42,476 bases of DNA from Planctomycetaceae bacterium. GTDB taxonomy: Bacteria; Planctomycetota; Planctomycetia; Planctomycetales; Planctomycetaceae. This document shows, piece by piece, positions 23,932-31,948 of this stretch. The DNA is taken from NCBI GenBank assembly GCA_021732415.1, contig JAKFVC010000231.1, positions 1-42,476 of the forward strand, read 5' to 3'. The notes under the pieces were generated by a model. The model was not told where the DNA came from, ran no database searches, and saw only the letters and a list, made by a program, of their open reading frames with translations. Every line of letters begins with the position of its first letter. Positions within the stretch are counted from its first letter, which is position 1. The position numbers were made by a program, and so were the translations under genes.

Positions 23932-24036
23932 CTTGGCCCCAATGCGAACTGGGGGCAAAGTGGGGGCAGAGGTTGGTTTTGCGTTGTCTTCGGATCGCTT
24001 GCCGTTTTGGTGAGACTTTTCCGGGAGGCGACGATT

Positions 24037-25245
24037 ATGGCTTGGCTTGAAGAACGGAGCGGATCATTTCACATCGGAGTCCGGGTCGGGACGCGGAAGC
24101 TCAAGCGGTCGCTCAAAACCGCTGACCCCAAAGTTGCGGACAGTTACAAAACTCGGGCGGAGCGGCGGCTGACTCTGATCGAACAGGGTGACTTGGTCGT
24201 TCCTGAGGATGTAGACATCCTCGATTTCCTGTTGGAAGCGAAACCGAAGGTCGTGGTGAAGACGGCGGCTACGAACGCCACGCTGACCGAGATCGCGGAA
24301 CGATATCTGGCTGCCACACCCGTGGGGACCTTAGAGGCCGGGACGCTCCGAATCATTCGTCTGCACCTGCGCCATCACCAGCGAGTGTTCGGGTCGACAT
24401 TTCGTCTCGACCGACTTCGCTTCGCTGACCTGCAAAACTATGTGGACGTCCGCTCGCAAGCGGTCGGTCGCGGGGGCCGACTGTTGAGCTGCGTCACGAT
24501 TCGCAAGGAGATCGCCACGTTGAGCGCCATTTGGAACTGGGCGATGAAAATGGGGTTGGTGACTGGCGTCTTCCCCAACCGGGGATTGCGGTACCGGAAG
24601 TCGACCGAGAAGCCGCCGTTCCAAACGATGGCGGAAATCGAACGACGAATTGCCCAGGGAGGACTGACAACCGCCGAGCAGGATGAGTTGTGGCGCGGGG
24701 TCTATCTCACCACGACCGATCTGGAAGACGTATTGCGTGTCATCCAGCAGTGCGCCACCGCCGAGTTTCTCTATCCGATGGCGGTGATGGCGGCCCATAC
24801 CGGGGCGCGACGCAGCGAACTGGTCCGTTCGGAAGTGTCGGACATCGATTTGACCGGGAACACGCTGCTCCTGCGGGAGAAGAAGCGGTCGCGCGGCAAG
24901 CACACGACCTGTCGTGTGCCGTTGACGGCGACGTTACGCGGATTACTCGAACCGCTGGTGAAACAAGCAACCAGTCGCATGACATTTCACCACTTGGGGC
25001 GGGAACTGGTTCCCGACGATGCGTCCTATTATCTGAACCAGACTTTGCGGGGAAGCCGGTGGTCGAACCTGCCCGGCTGGCACGTTTTCCGGCACTCGTT
25101 CATTTCGATTTGTGCCAGTCGCGGAGTCGATCAGCGGATGATTGATGCCTGGTCAGGCCATCAGACGGAAGAAATGCGAAAGCGGTATCGCCATTTGTTT
25201 CCGGATGCCCAACAGGCCGCCCTGCAAACGGTTTTCGGCGGCTGA
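24037..25245 (+). CDS. Tyrosine site-specific integrase
   Basis: A 402-residue phage/plasmid integrase. Start at ATG 24037, with GGGAGG 9 bases upstream; upstream TTG/GTG codons are in frame but lack this. Residues 85-190 are the SAM-like core-binding domain (LTEIAERYLAATPVGTLEAGTLRIIRLHLRHH). The catalytic domain shows the first Arg in HTGARRSELV near residue 260, a Lys in LREKKRSRGKH, HVFRHSFIS near residue 350, and the H-to-Tyr stretch WSGHQTEEMRKRYRHLFP near residues 373-390. All catalytic residues are intact. Next to a tRNA 3'-end fragment, it should integrate the element into a tRNA gene. Two small HTH genes on the opposite strand are excisionase candidates. Confidence 0.93.
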   Translation: MAWLEERSGSFHIGVRVGTRKLKRSLKTADPKVADSYKTRAERRLTLIEQGDLVVPEDVDILDFLLEAKPKVVVKTAATNATLTEIAERYLAATPVGTLEAGTLRIIRLHLRHHQRVFGSTFRLDRLRFADLQNYVDVRSQAVGRGGRLLSCVTIRKEIATLSAIWNWAMKMGLVTGVFPNRGLRYRKSTEKPPFQTMAEIERRIAQGGLTTAEQDELWRGVYLTTTDLEDVLRVIQQCATAEFLYPMAVMAAHTGARRSELVRSEVSDIDLTGNTLLLREKKRSRGKHTTCRVPLTATLRGLLEPLVKQATSRMTFHHLGRELVPDDASYYLNQTLRGSRWSNLPGWHVFRHSFISICASRGVDQRMIDAWSGHQTEEMRKRYRHLFPDAQQAALQTVFGG

Positions 25246-25264
25246 CGATCGTTGAATGCGAAAG

Positions 25265-25305
25265 CCCTGTTCCATCGGATTGTCCGATGGAACGGGGCGT
25301 GTTTT
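25265..25305 (+). terminator. Terminator of the integrase gene
   Basis: GTTCCATCGGA and its complement form an 11-bp perfect stem with a 3-base loop (25269-25293), extended by CCC/GGG. A GTGTTTT tail follows. It lies 20 bases after the integrase stop and before the convergent HTH gene. Confidence 0.85.
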
Positions 25306-25336
25306 CCTGCGGCGAAGTGCAAATTCTTGATTGCGC

Positions 25337-25615
25337 TCAAACGCGGCGTGGTTCCGGCAGGAGTCCTTCACTGCGAATGCGTTGCAGTTCGGTATTGGAA
25401 ATCATCCATTCCTGGGCATTCCCTCGGCCGCACGACCGCTTCTCGGCGCGGACGCGGCCGAGACGGCACCATTCCCGAACCGTGAATTCCGCCTTTCCCA
25501 ATTGGCGGGCGACGTCCCCGGTGGAATAGTAGTCCTGCGATGCCTGTTGGTGCAGCAGGCGTTGCAAGGCTTCTTCGATCCGGTTCAAGCGGGCGGCCAA
25601 TTCAATTTCGGACAT
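25337..25615 (-). CDS. Small HTH protein, MerR/excisionase-like
   Basis: A 92-residue protein. After an N-terminal helix (IELAARLNRIEEALQRLLHQQ) it has a winged-helix unit: YYSTGDVARQLGKAEFTVREWCRLGRVRAEK, with the 'S/TxxDVAxxLGxxxxTVrxWxrxGri' pattern of MerR-like and excisionase domains. A coiled-coil-like N-terminus would allow dimers. It converges with the integrase and follows another HTH gene on the same strand, so the two probably regulate integration and excision or transfer. Confidence 0.8.
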   Translation of the reverse strand: MSEIELAARLNRIEEALQRLLHQQASQDYYSTGDVARQLGKAEFTVREWCRLGRVRAEKRSCGRGNAQEWMISNTELQRIRSEGLLPEPRRV

Positions 25616-25693
25616 AATCCGCTTTCATTTTGAATCGGGACGGAAGACGGACTCAAACGAGTCAATCTAGAAAACGTGGTCTGATGAAGTTGA

Positions 25694-25891
25694 TCACGCG
25701 CTCGACCACTCAAGTTTGCGAAGATGGAAATCCGTGACGTCCCTCGCCCGCCACCGCAGTGAACCACCGATTTTCACTGGCGGCGGGAAGTACCCATTCC
25801 GTCGCCAACGGCGGATGGTGCGGACCGTCACTTGAAACTGGTCGGCCACCTGTTTCGCAGTCAGCCAGGGCGCCAAAGTTTCGGTGGACAT
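25694..25891 (-). CDS. Small excisionase/AlpA-like HTH protein
   Basis: A 65-residue protein from ATG 25891, with GAAGGA well placed upstream; a longer frame from 25990 adds a non-conserved N-terminus. The core LTAKQVADQFQVTVRTIRRWRRNGYFPPPVKIGGSLRWRARDVTDFH is a textbook AlpA/excisionase-type winged HTH (LTAKqVAdxxxVxxrTixRWxxxGxfPxPvkigg-xxRWrxxdv). Such proteins usually direct integrase toward excision. It lies about 80 bases upstream of the other HTH gene, in the same direction. Confidence 0.88.
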   Translation of the reverse strand: MSTETLAPWLTAKQVADQFQVTVRTIRRWRRNGYFPPPVKIGGSLRWRARDVTDFHLRKLEWSSA

Positions 25892-26050
25892 CGCGGGTTC
25901 CTTCGTGCCGCAGGCACGGTCTGGCTGCCGATTTTTCCAGTTGTCACTTCGGTTGCCTTGGACGCTTCTCGTCGGCCTGATCGCCGACATCGACCGCGGG
26001 CACGGATCACGGTATCAACGCCGTAGTCAGCCGATTGGCACTGTCCCCTG

Positions 26051-26311
26051 CTACCGTTCGAGACCGTGCTCGTGCTGTTGCACATTCTCTTGTGTGAGTT
26101 CCTGTGTCGGTGTCGGGGTGTACTGTCCGGGTCCATACGGCACAAAGGCGTGTCCGTTGAAAAGCGCGGAAGCGAGTTCCATCGTGCCTTGAGTGCCGAG
26201 TCGCGACCCTTCGGCGGCCATTTGCCCGAGTCCATCCTGGGCGACCTCCGCCACTCCCGCCGCGGCAGCCCGCAATCCGTCGAACAGTTGCTTCGCCAAT
26301 TCCGACATCAT
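26051..26311 (-). CDS. Unknown 86-residue protein at the end of the transfer operon
   Basis: Starts at ATG-ATG 26311/26308, with AAGGAA about 5 bases upstream. The N-terminal half is an Ala-rich amphipathic helix (LAKQLFDGLRAAAAGVAEVAQDGLGQMAAEG). The C-terminal half is Pro/Gln/Thr-rich and polar (PYGPGQYTPTPTQELTQENVQQ). No signal or membrane segment is obvious. It follows the coupling-protein gene in the same direction after about 60 bases. Function unknown. Confidence 0.7.
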   Translation of the reverse strand: MMSELAKQLFDGLRAAAAGVAEVAQDGLGQMAAEGSRLGTQGTMELASALFNGHAFVPYGPGQYTPTPTQELTQENVQQHEHGLER

Positions 26312-26374
26312 GCGTTCCTTACGAATTGCGTGAAATGGGAACCCAAGACGGCATCACACCCAGAGCGAGCCGCT

Positions 26375-28165
26375 TCAAAAGCCAGGCAGCCGACTGACGA
26401 CCACGGTTAAGGCAGCGGCAATTCCCAGACACACCATCAAGAGCAGCAAGGCCGTGATCAGTGTCCGGCAGGACTGTCGCACCTGAGTCCACGGCGTTGG
26501 CGTACGGCCGAGTGTCGGCTCTTCGTAATACCTCAGCAACCGAGTGCGGATCGGGGGAAGTCCCGGCACAAATGTAATGGCGACGTTTGACGGAAGCCCC
26601 GTCACCTCTTCGGGCTTCAACAGCTTGCGGGCCTGTTGTTGCCAGTTGTGAGACGTCGAGACCGAATGCGAGGAACTCTGAGAGACTTGCCCGCCGAAGG
26701 TGTGTTGCGAGGATGAGCCATCATTCGTGCCGCCCGATGCCACGACGATGGTTTGCTCACCGAGGCGGGCGCTCACCATTTCCGCCGTCGTGGTGTCATT
26801 CACGCCGAAATAGATTTGCGTCGTATTGCTGAGGAGCGTCACGTCCTGTCCGTTGGGAAAACATTTCTTCAACTGGCCAAGGCTTTGAAAGTAGAACTGC
26901 AGACGGACGCCATAGCCACGATATTTATCGACGGCGTCTTCAATCACATCGAGCGAACCCAGTGAGGCCGCTTCATCGCAGACGAAGTGAACGGGGCTAT
27001 GGTTCCGCAGGCCCCCGCGGACGACTGACCGGAACAAGCTGCTGATTAACATCCGCAGCCAGCCCGCCTGCGCCCGCATGTGTTCCGCGGGCAGGATCAG
27101 ATAAATCGTCGTCTTGCCCTTGAGCAGTTCCGCCGGGTCAAAGCTGCTCTGTCGGGTGACCGCGGCGATCGCAGGGGTATCCAGGAATCGCAGATGGCGG
27201 GCAACGGTCGATAAGGTTGAGGACTTCTCTCGATCGACGACATGCGCTAATTGGCCCCCCATCCGCGCGAGCATCCCATCCCACGCCGGGGATTCGCGCA
27301 TCAGCCGCAGTGCCATTTCGAGACGTTCCGGTGTGCTCAAGAGATCCCGCACGGTTTGAAGTGATCGGGCTTCACCCGCTTCGCCATAAAAGGCTACAGT
27401 GGCGATCAAAGCCGCGATCCAGGCTTCGGCCACATCGTTGAAGTGTGGTTCTTTTTCCTCTGCGGTCCGCACGACGAGAGCCTTAGCCAGGTCATTGCAT
27501 TCATCAATGGCATGGGGATTCTCCGTTCGAATCTCATCCAGCGGGTTAAAACTGTCGGACTTCGCAGTCACGATCCCGTACGGATCGAGCAAGACGACGC
27601 GATGTCCGAACGCCTTCCGTCGATGTTCTGCCGTCAGCTTCGCATTCTCCCCTTTGAAGTCGATCACGACGCAGGATTCGCGACAGTCCCGCAAAAACGG
27701 GACGACACACGACACGCCTTTGCCGACGCCGCTGGGGGCGAAGACGGCTGTGTGTACGGCCTGCGGCAGCCGGACTAGTTCCGATCGATCGCGCTGGAAA
27801 AGCTTCAGAAAATCTTCGCACGCCTGTGCAGACGAGGTCCGCATCGTCAATACGGAATTGACCGCCGCACCGAGGTTCGGTTGGGAGGGAATCCGCCCCA
27901 GAATCAACCCCGACTGGGCGTTGAGCATTCCCGCAGCCCGGAGATCCCGCGCCTCGGCCCAGCGGGCACTACCCAGCGTGGTGAGCGCCGCCCGCTGCCG
28001 TTGCACTGACGCGAGTACCAATGCGGGAACTACGAAGCCCGACCAGGGCCACCCGATCAGGGAGATCAGCAACACCGAGTAGGTGCTGACGAAGATCACC
28101 AAAGACAGAACGTAGCGCGCCAGGAAATAGATCCCCGTCGCCAGCCGGGACAGTGGCTCTGACAT
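26375..28165 (-). CDS. VirD4/TraG-type conjugative coupling protein
   Basis: A 596-residue T4CP, the ATPase that brings the relaxase-DNA complex to the secretion channel. Two N-terminal membrane segments lie at about residues 13-37 and 40-55. Walker A is APSGVGKGVS at 143-152, followed by SCVVIDFKGEN, a TraG-family signature. A Walker B-like FVCDEAASLGSLDVIEDAVDKYRGYGVRLQFYFQSLGQL lies near residue 390. Unusually, a further hydrophobic segment (LITALLLLMVCLGIAAALTVVV) lies at the very C-terminus. The protein pairs logically with the MOBF relaxase at 1350-4010. No VirB4-type ATPase or channel gene is in the window, so the plasmid may be mobilisable or the channel genes may lie outside. Confidence 0.93.
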   Translation of the reverse strand: MSEPLSRLATGIYFLARYVLSLVIFVSTYSVLLISLIGWPWSGFVVPALVLASVQRQRAALTTLGSARWAEARDLRAAGMLNAQSGLILGRIPSQPNLGAAVNSVLTMRTSSAQACEDFLKLFQRDRSELVRLPQAVHTAVFAPSGVGKGVSCVVPFLRDCRESCVVIDFKGENAKLTAEHRRKAFGHRVVLLDPYGIVTAKSDSFNPLDEIRTENPHAIDECNDLAKALVVRTAEEKEPHFNDVAEAWIAALIATVAFYGEAGEARSLQTVRDLLSTPERLEMALRLMRESPAWDGMLARMGGQLAHVVDREKSSTLSTVARHLRFLDTPAIAAVTRQSSFDPAELLKGKTTIYLILPAEHMRAQAGWLRMLISSLFRSVVRGGLRNHSPVHFVCDEAASLGSLDVIEDAVDKYRGYGVRLQFYFQSLGQLKKCFPNGQDVTLLSNTTQIYFGVNDTTTAEMVSARLGEQTIVVASGGTNDGSSSQHTFGGQVSQSSSHSVSTSHNWQQQARKLLKPEEVTGLPSNVAITFVPGLPPIRTRLLRYYEEPTLGRTPTPWTQVRQSCRTLITALLLLMVCLGIAAALTVVVSRLPGF

Positions 28166-28261
28166 GGTGGCTCCTTAGCTCAACATCGTGTGAAATTGCG
28201 GCCAATCCGGCTCATGCTTCCCGCAGCCAGCGGGTTTAACGGTGAGATCCCGCAGAAGCCA

Positions 28262-28540
28262 TCAGCTCGCGCGGGACTGATCGGCGGCCATTTGAGCAAA
28301 CGTGGCGAGCGAGACCCGCAGACTGCGGGCTTTTCGGGCGAGACCCAAGGCGTACTCCAGGGCATCAATGAAGCCGTCGAGATCGCGGCTCGCGCCGGAG
28401 ACGGTCACCGTGCGATGTGCATCGAGCGGCACAGACACGCGGCATTTGGCCCCCTTGGCAGGGGATGGCGGCGGATTTCCTGGCGGTGTGGTGCCGGATC
28501 GCTCGGTGATCGGAGCGGAAAGTAAATCGTCAATCATCAT
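28262..28540 (-). CDS. Unknown 92-residue protein in the transfer operon
   Basis: Start at ATG 28540, with TTAGGAAAG about 6 bases upstream. Residues 1-35 are Pro/Ser-rich. The C-terminal 55 residues (RVSVPLDAHRTVTVSGASRDLDGFIDALEYALGLARKARSLRVSLATFAQMAAD) are a compact domain with alternating strand and helix. It lies between the coupling protein and the exported 298-residue protein on the same strand. It could be an accessory DNA-binding or relaxosome component; no motif proves this. Confidence 0.7.
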   Translation of the reverse strand: MMIDDLLSAPITERSGTTPPGNPPPSPAKGAKCRVSVPLDAHRTVTVSGASRDLDGFIDALEYALGLARKARSLRVSLATFAQMAADQSRAS

Positions 28541-28630
28541 GGTCTTTCCTAATAGCAAGAGACGATGGTGGCGTTTCGCAAAGGGACGGCGGGAGGCGAC
28601 GAGATCGTCGCCTCCCGCTCTTTCACCAAC

Positions 28631-29527
28631 TCACGACCGGCGGCGGAACTCCCACCAGGTCTTGACCGCTTGAACGGCAGTCATCAGCCCCGGAACTTTC
28701 CCGGTCTGCTGGACATACACCACAGCGGCGGCTCCCGCACTGATGATCAGCAACAGGCTGCTGATCAAGGTCCAGTTCATACTCCGAGCCGCTTCGACCG
28801 CGACCGCCTTGGGTAATTCCGCCAGCGGCGCGACGACATCGGACACTACCGGCGCGATGACCCGTTCGGCCATGACTTCGGTCAAATGGGCCGTCCCGTC
28901 CAGGTAGGGCTCCGGGTTCGCCACGAACGTGGCGAGCGTGGCCCCAACAAGCAGCGATCCTTTGTTGGCCCAGATAAATTGGCAGGCCCGGTCGCCGTAC
29001 TTCGCCACCACGTCCAGAAGCGGTGGCGATAACATCCCCTCCTGGGCCAGCATCGCCAGTCGACGGCCATTCTGCGGCCCGAGTTGCGCCATCGCTTTGG
29101 CCCCCTGTTCGGCAAACTGGCCGATCACGTTTTCGCCCACGGAACCGTGCCGCACCAAAGCCGTGGCGGCGTCATCTCCATATTGACCCACCAGCTTGCG
29201 GGCCGAAGCCTTGGTCGCCACGGCGACGGCGTCGTCACCGTGCCGGGCCAGCAGTCGCAGGGCGACATCGGCCTGCTCACCGGCTTCCGTCGCGATCTTG
29301 CCCGCCCGCGGGCCGACTTTACGGAACGCCTGACTAACGAGATCGTCGCCGTGCTTCGCCGCCAACCGCGTGACGCGCGTGCTTAGCCGTTCGACCCCTT
29401 CCTCGGCGACTTCCTTGCCGAATTTGCGGGACATCCATTCGACGGCTTCTTTCACCACCTTGCTGCTGACGCCGGCTTGCACCGGCGTCGCCGCCAGACC
29501 GACGGCCAGAATGATCATCCACTTCAT
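28631..29527 (-). CDS. Exported repeat protein with a C-terminal membrane segment
   Basis: A 298-residue protein. An N-terminal signal peptide (MKWMIILAVGLAATPVQAG) is followed by a helical region with degenerate repeats containing a GDD core: RLAAKHGDDLVSQAF, RLLARHGDDAVAVAT, KLVGQYGDDAATALV and VVAKYGDRACQFI. A membrane segment WTLISSLLLIISAGAAAVVYVQ lies near residue 255-276, with a short cytoplasmic tail (WWEFRRRS). The topology suggests an envelope protein whose repeats face the outside of the inner membrane. It sits among coupling-protein genes and may be part of a mating apparatus peculiar to this lineage. Not recognised as any VirB protein. Confidence 0.75.
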   Translation of the reverse strand: MKWMIILAVGLAATPVQAGVSSKVVKEAVEWMSRKFGKEVAEEGVERLSTRVTRLAAKHGDDLVSQAFRKVGPRAGKIATEAGEQADVALRLLARHGDDAVAVATKASARKLVGQYGDDAATALVRHGSVGENVIGQFAEQGAKAMAQLGPQNGRRLAMLAQEGMLSPPLLDVVAKYGDRACQFIWANKGSLLVGATLATFVANPEPYLDGTAHLTEVMAERVIAPVVSDVVAPLAELPKAVAVEAARSMNWTLISSLLLIISAGAAAVVYVQQTGKVPGLMTAVQAVKTWWEFRRRS

Positions 29528-29565
29528 GAGTTTCTCCTCTTGTTCGAGACAAAAGAATGGTTGCG

Positions 29566-30573
29566 TTAGAACATCGCGGGAGACACCACGGCACGGTAGA
29601 TTGCCTGCCGACGGACCGCATTGCGGCGGGCCGAGTAGTCATCGAGCCGCGCCCGTAATCCCGCCGAATCCGGCGTCCCTCGCAGGATCAGCGATTCCAT
29701 CTGCTTAAGGCTCGCGTCGAGTTTGCTGCTCAGTTCCCCTACAGGATTGAATTGCTCGTTGTAAATTTCGGATACCGCCGCATCGACTGCCAAGCCGACG
29801 AGGAGACCGGTTCCGAATGTCGCCCAGCCCGTGGCCGCCCCGGTCCCGAGGATGCCTGCCGAGGTTGCGAGTTGGGCGGCGGTGACCGTGACGATTTCCG
29901 ACACGATGAAGCTGACAATTTCCCGGCCGACATCGCCGCGAAGTTCCCCCTGAACCGAGAGCGTCGCTGCCTGTAAGGCGGCTTGCAGTGTCGCAGCAAG
30001 GGCCGCTTGATCGACGGCTGCGGGCAACGAGGTGGGAGACAGGTCTTCAAGGTCGGCTCGCAGATGAACGAGCATTTCGGATTCCACATCGTCCACGTGA
30101 CGCAGATAGGTCCGCACCGCTTGTTCGACGACGGTTTGCAGGTCGCCTTCCGTGAACAAGATGGCTTCAAACCGCTCCTTCATGAATTGCTCATGGGACC
30201 GGTTGCCGGTCACGTAGTCCTTGGCCAGCGCGAGCTTGCTGTCCCAGCCCAGCACTTCCTCGGCATAAGCCCGCGTCCGGGACCGGGCGGCATCGAAGAA
30301 ATCGCGGACCAAAGCCATTTGTGGGTCCAGTCCTCCAACGGCTTGCTCCTCGGCCCACGCGAGGTGGCGATCGACGACCGCCGTCGCCGCCGCTGGTACT
30401 GCCTCCAGGGCTACCGGATGCGGACGCGTGGCATGCGTGGCGACCCGTGTCGCCAGACTCAAGCCGAGTGCGAACATGATCCCCAATGTGGCGAGCACGA
30501 CCACCACCAAGTCGTGCGGCTGGACTTTCTTGATCAGGTCCTTCAACTTCTGTTTGAGATCGAAGTGCGACAT
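29566..30573 (-). CDS. Membrane protein of the transfer operon, 335 residues
   Basis: One N-terminal membrane anchor at about residues 22-44 (LVVVVLATLGIMFALGLSLATRV), a long mainly helical soluble region, and a second hydrophobic Ala/Gly-rich region near residues 225-270 (FIVSEIVTVTAAQLATSAGILG, ATGWATFGTGLLVGLAVDAAVSEIY). It starts at ATG 30573 after GTCCTTAAGGGAG-type spacing on the coding strand (AAGGACAAGTTCC). It stands about 40 bases from the next gene. Function unknown; by operon position it probably belongs to the envelope part of DNA transfer. Confidence 0.75.
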   Translation of the reverse strand: MSHFDLKQKLKDLIKKVQPHDLVVVVLATLGIMFALGLSLATRVATHATRPHPVALEAVPAAATAVVDRHLAWAEEQAVGGLDPQMALVRDFFDAARSRTRAYAEEVLGWDSKLALAKDYVTGNRSHEQFMKERFEAILFTEGDLQTVVEQAVRTYLRHVDDVESEMLVHLRADLEDLSPTSLPAAVDQAALAATLQAALQAATLSVQGELRGDVGREIVSFIVSEIVTVTAAQLATSAGILGTGAATGWATFGTGLLVGLAVDAAVSEIYNEQFNPVGELSSKLDASLKQMESLILRGTPDSAGLRARLDDYSARRNAVRRQAIYRAVVSPAMF

Positions 30574-30659
30574 GGAACTTGTCCTTAAGGGAGAGAAGTG
30601 GGCGATGATGCTTGATCGTCGCCCGAACGGGTTGCATGACCAAACATGAGAAGTGAAGA

Positions 30660-30686
30660 GTGGGGACGGCGGGGTGCCGTCCCCAC
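30660..30686. terminator. GC-rich hairpin after the 29-residue gene
   Basis: GTGGGGACGGC and its perfect complement GCCGTCCCCAC enclose a 5-base loop. It stands between the 29-residue gene and the 335-residue gene on the minus strand. There is no strong T-run, so it may be an attenuator or RNA-processing stem that lets the first small gene be made in excess. Confidence 0.5.
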
Positions 30687-30708
30687 TCGGGCACCGGAAT
30701 ACAGATGC

Positions 30709-30798
30709 TTAACCACCACCCGCCAGCGCGAGCATCAGACTCACGAAGAAGTACACAAACGCCGACGTTACCGGATCGACGAGCGCCAGAATTCCCAT
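30709..30798 (-). CDS. 29-residue hydrophobic membrane peptide
   Basis: A short frame from ATG 30798 to a TAA at 30709, reading MGILALVDPVTSAFVYFFVS and then LMLALAGGG. AAGGAAG lies 6-7 bases before the start, a very good ribosome site. Nearly the whole peptide is one membrane-spanning helix. It is the first gene of the transfer operon and is followed by a GC hairpin. Its length puts it below usual gene-calling thresholds. The ribosome site and membrane-helix pattern are the support; the role is unknown, perhaps a small subunit of the transfer machinery. Confidence 0.6.
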   Translation of the reverse strand: MGILALVDPVTSAFVYFFVSLMLALAGGG

Positions 30799-31017
30799 GC
30801 TTCACTTCCTTTGGTTCGCCACGGCATCGACCGGAACCCACCAGCACGACGTGTGCTGGTCGCTGCGATTCCGTCTCCAGTAAATGACCGCAGGCGGTCT
30901 TTTGTTGGTGGTGGCCTGGCGATTTTTCAAAGACGGTGCGGATTACGGTGCTTCGCGGCGAGTGCCGATTACGTTCTGGACGGCCGCGTTTTGCAGGCTG
31001 CCATGAGTCGAAAACAC

Positions 31018-31049
31018 AAACGCTTCCGGCTTGGCAGCCGGAAGCGTTT
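31018..31049 (-). terminator. Terminator of the sigma-factor gene
   Basis: A perfect 14-bp stem, AAACGCTTCCGGCT (31018-31031) with its complement (31036-31049), and a 4-base loop. On the minus strand a T-rich TTTGTGTTTT follows. It lies 33 bases after the sigma-factor stop codon. Confidence 0.85.
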
Positions 31050-31081
31050 CCATCGGGGACGGAAGCGGCCCACCGAGGGGA

Positions 31082-31672
31082 TTACACCAGCCCCGGCGGA
31101 GGGCCATCACCATCGTCCGAATCCAGGTACGCCTGCATGCGCCGTCGCGCGTTCAGCAGATGGCCGCGGACAGTCGTCGGGGTCTTGCCCACCTGTTCCG
31201 CAATTTCACGGCTGGTGAACCCTCGACCCTGCAAGTCGAGTATGACCACCTGGAAGGACGAGCAGCGTTGCCGGACTTCTTCGATCAAGAGTTTCTGAAG
31301 CGGCGTCAGCTCGGTCGCTGCCGGGACGTGATCGTCGATGTCTTGGTCGAACGTAATGATGAAGTCCCGGCGATTCCGCCGTGCGAATTCCTGCACCACC
31401 CGCAGCGTCGTCCCGAAGAACCATGCCAGCAATCGCAGAAGCTGGTCCCGTTCCGTCCAATTCGCCAACGTGACATCGGCGAAACCACCTCGCACCAGCA
31501 GTTGGTGGAACCGCAGAAAGACGATCTGGGTGATGTCTTCCGCTTGCGACCTTAGTCCGCTGTGTCCCGCCAGCGATCCCGCGATGGCGAGCACATAGGC
31601 CCGTTTCGCCTCATAGATCGCCGTGAAGAGCGTGTCGCGGTCGCCGCGGAAGCATCGAGGGGTAGCTGTCAT
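31082..31672 (-). CDS. ECF-type RNA polymerase sigma factor
   Basis: A 196-residue protein from ATG 31672 (AGGA upstream); an in-frame TTG at 31705 is less likely. Region 2 shows AEDITQIVFLRFHQLL, the usual 'DltQevFlrf' helix for -10 recognition. Region 4 is VILDLQGRGFTSREIAEQVGKTPTTVRGHLLNARRRMQAYL, a clear sigma-4 HTH. No anti-sigma gene adjoins it. Planctomycetes carry many such ECF factors, here one on a plasmid. It lies upstream of the transfer operon in the same direction, separated by a strong terminator, so it could control that operon in trans. That is inferred only from position. Confidence 0.85.
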   Translation of the reverse strand: MTATPRCFRGDRDTLFTAIYEAKRAYVLAIAGSLAGHSGLRSQAEDITQIVFLRFHQLLVRGGFADVTLANWTERDQLLRLLAWFFGTTLRVVQEFARRNRRDFIITFDQDIDDHVPAATELTPLQKLLIEEVRQRCSSFQVVILDLQGRGFTSREIAEQVGKTPTTVRGHLLNARRRMQAYLDSDDGDGPPPGLV

Positions 31673-31775
31673 CGTCTGCGTCCTAAAAGGAAGGATGTGT
31701 ACCAAGCCGGGTTGCGTTTATCCCGCTCTATATGGATACGCAGAACAATTCGTAAAGCGAGTCACCGGAATGGTT

Positions 31776-31826
31776 TATTGCGCGCAAACGTTTCGATTGC
31801 GCGCTATCGCTGCGTCTGCGCGCAAA
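31776..31826. promoter_or_regulatory. Three 19-bp-spaced TGCGCGC operator repeats
   Basis: Between the divergent sigma-factor gene and the 131-residue gene, TTGCGCGCAA (31778-31787), TTGCGCGCTA (31797-31806) and CTGCGCGCAA (31816-31825) repeat with an exact 19-base period. The first is a perfect palindrome. This looks like an array for a dimeric regulator that controls one or both divergent genes. Confidence 0.55.
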
Positions 31827-31948
31827 CCGGCAGCGGGACAGCCCAAAAAGCTATCTGGGGCCGTCTCAACACCGACTGATCAATTTCGTTTGCTCCACCC
31901 GGCGCCTTGTGATAGAGAGAAATACCTACTCACGAGTCGAATCCAACC

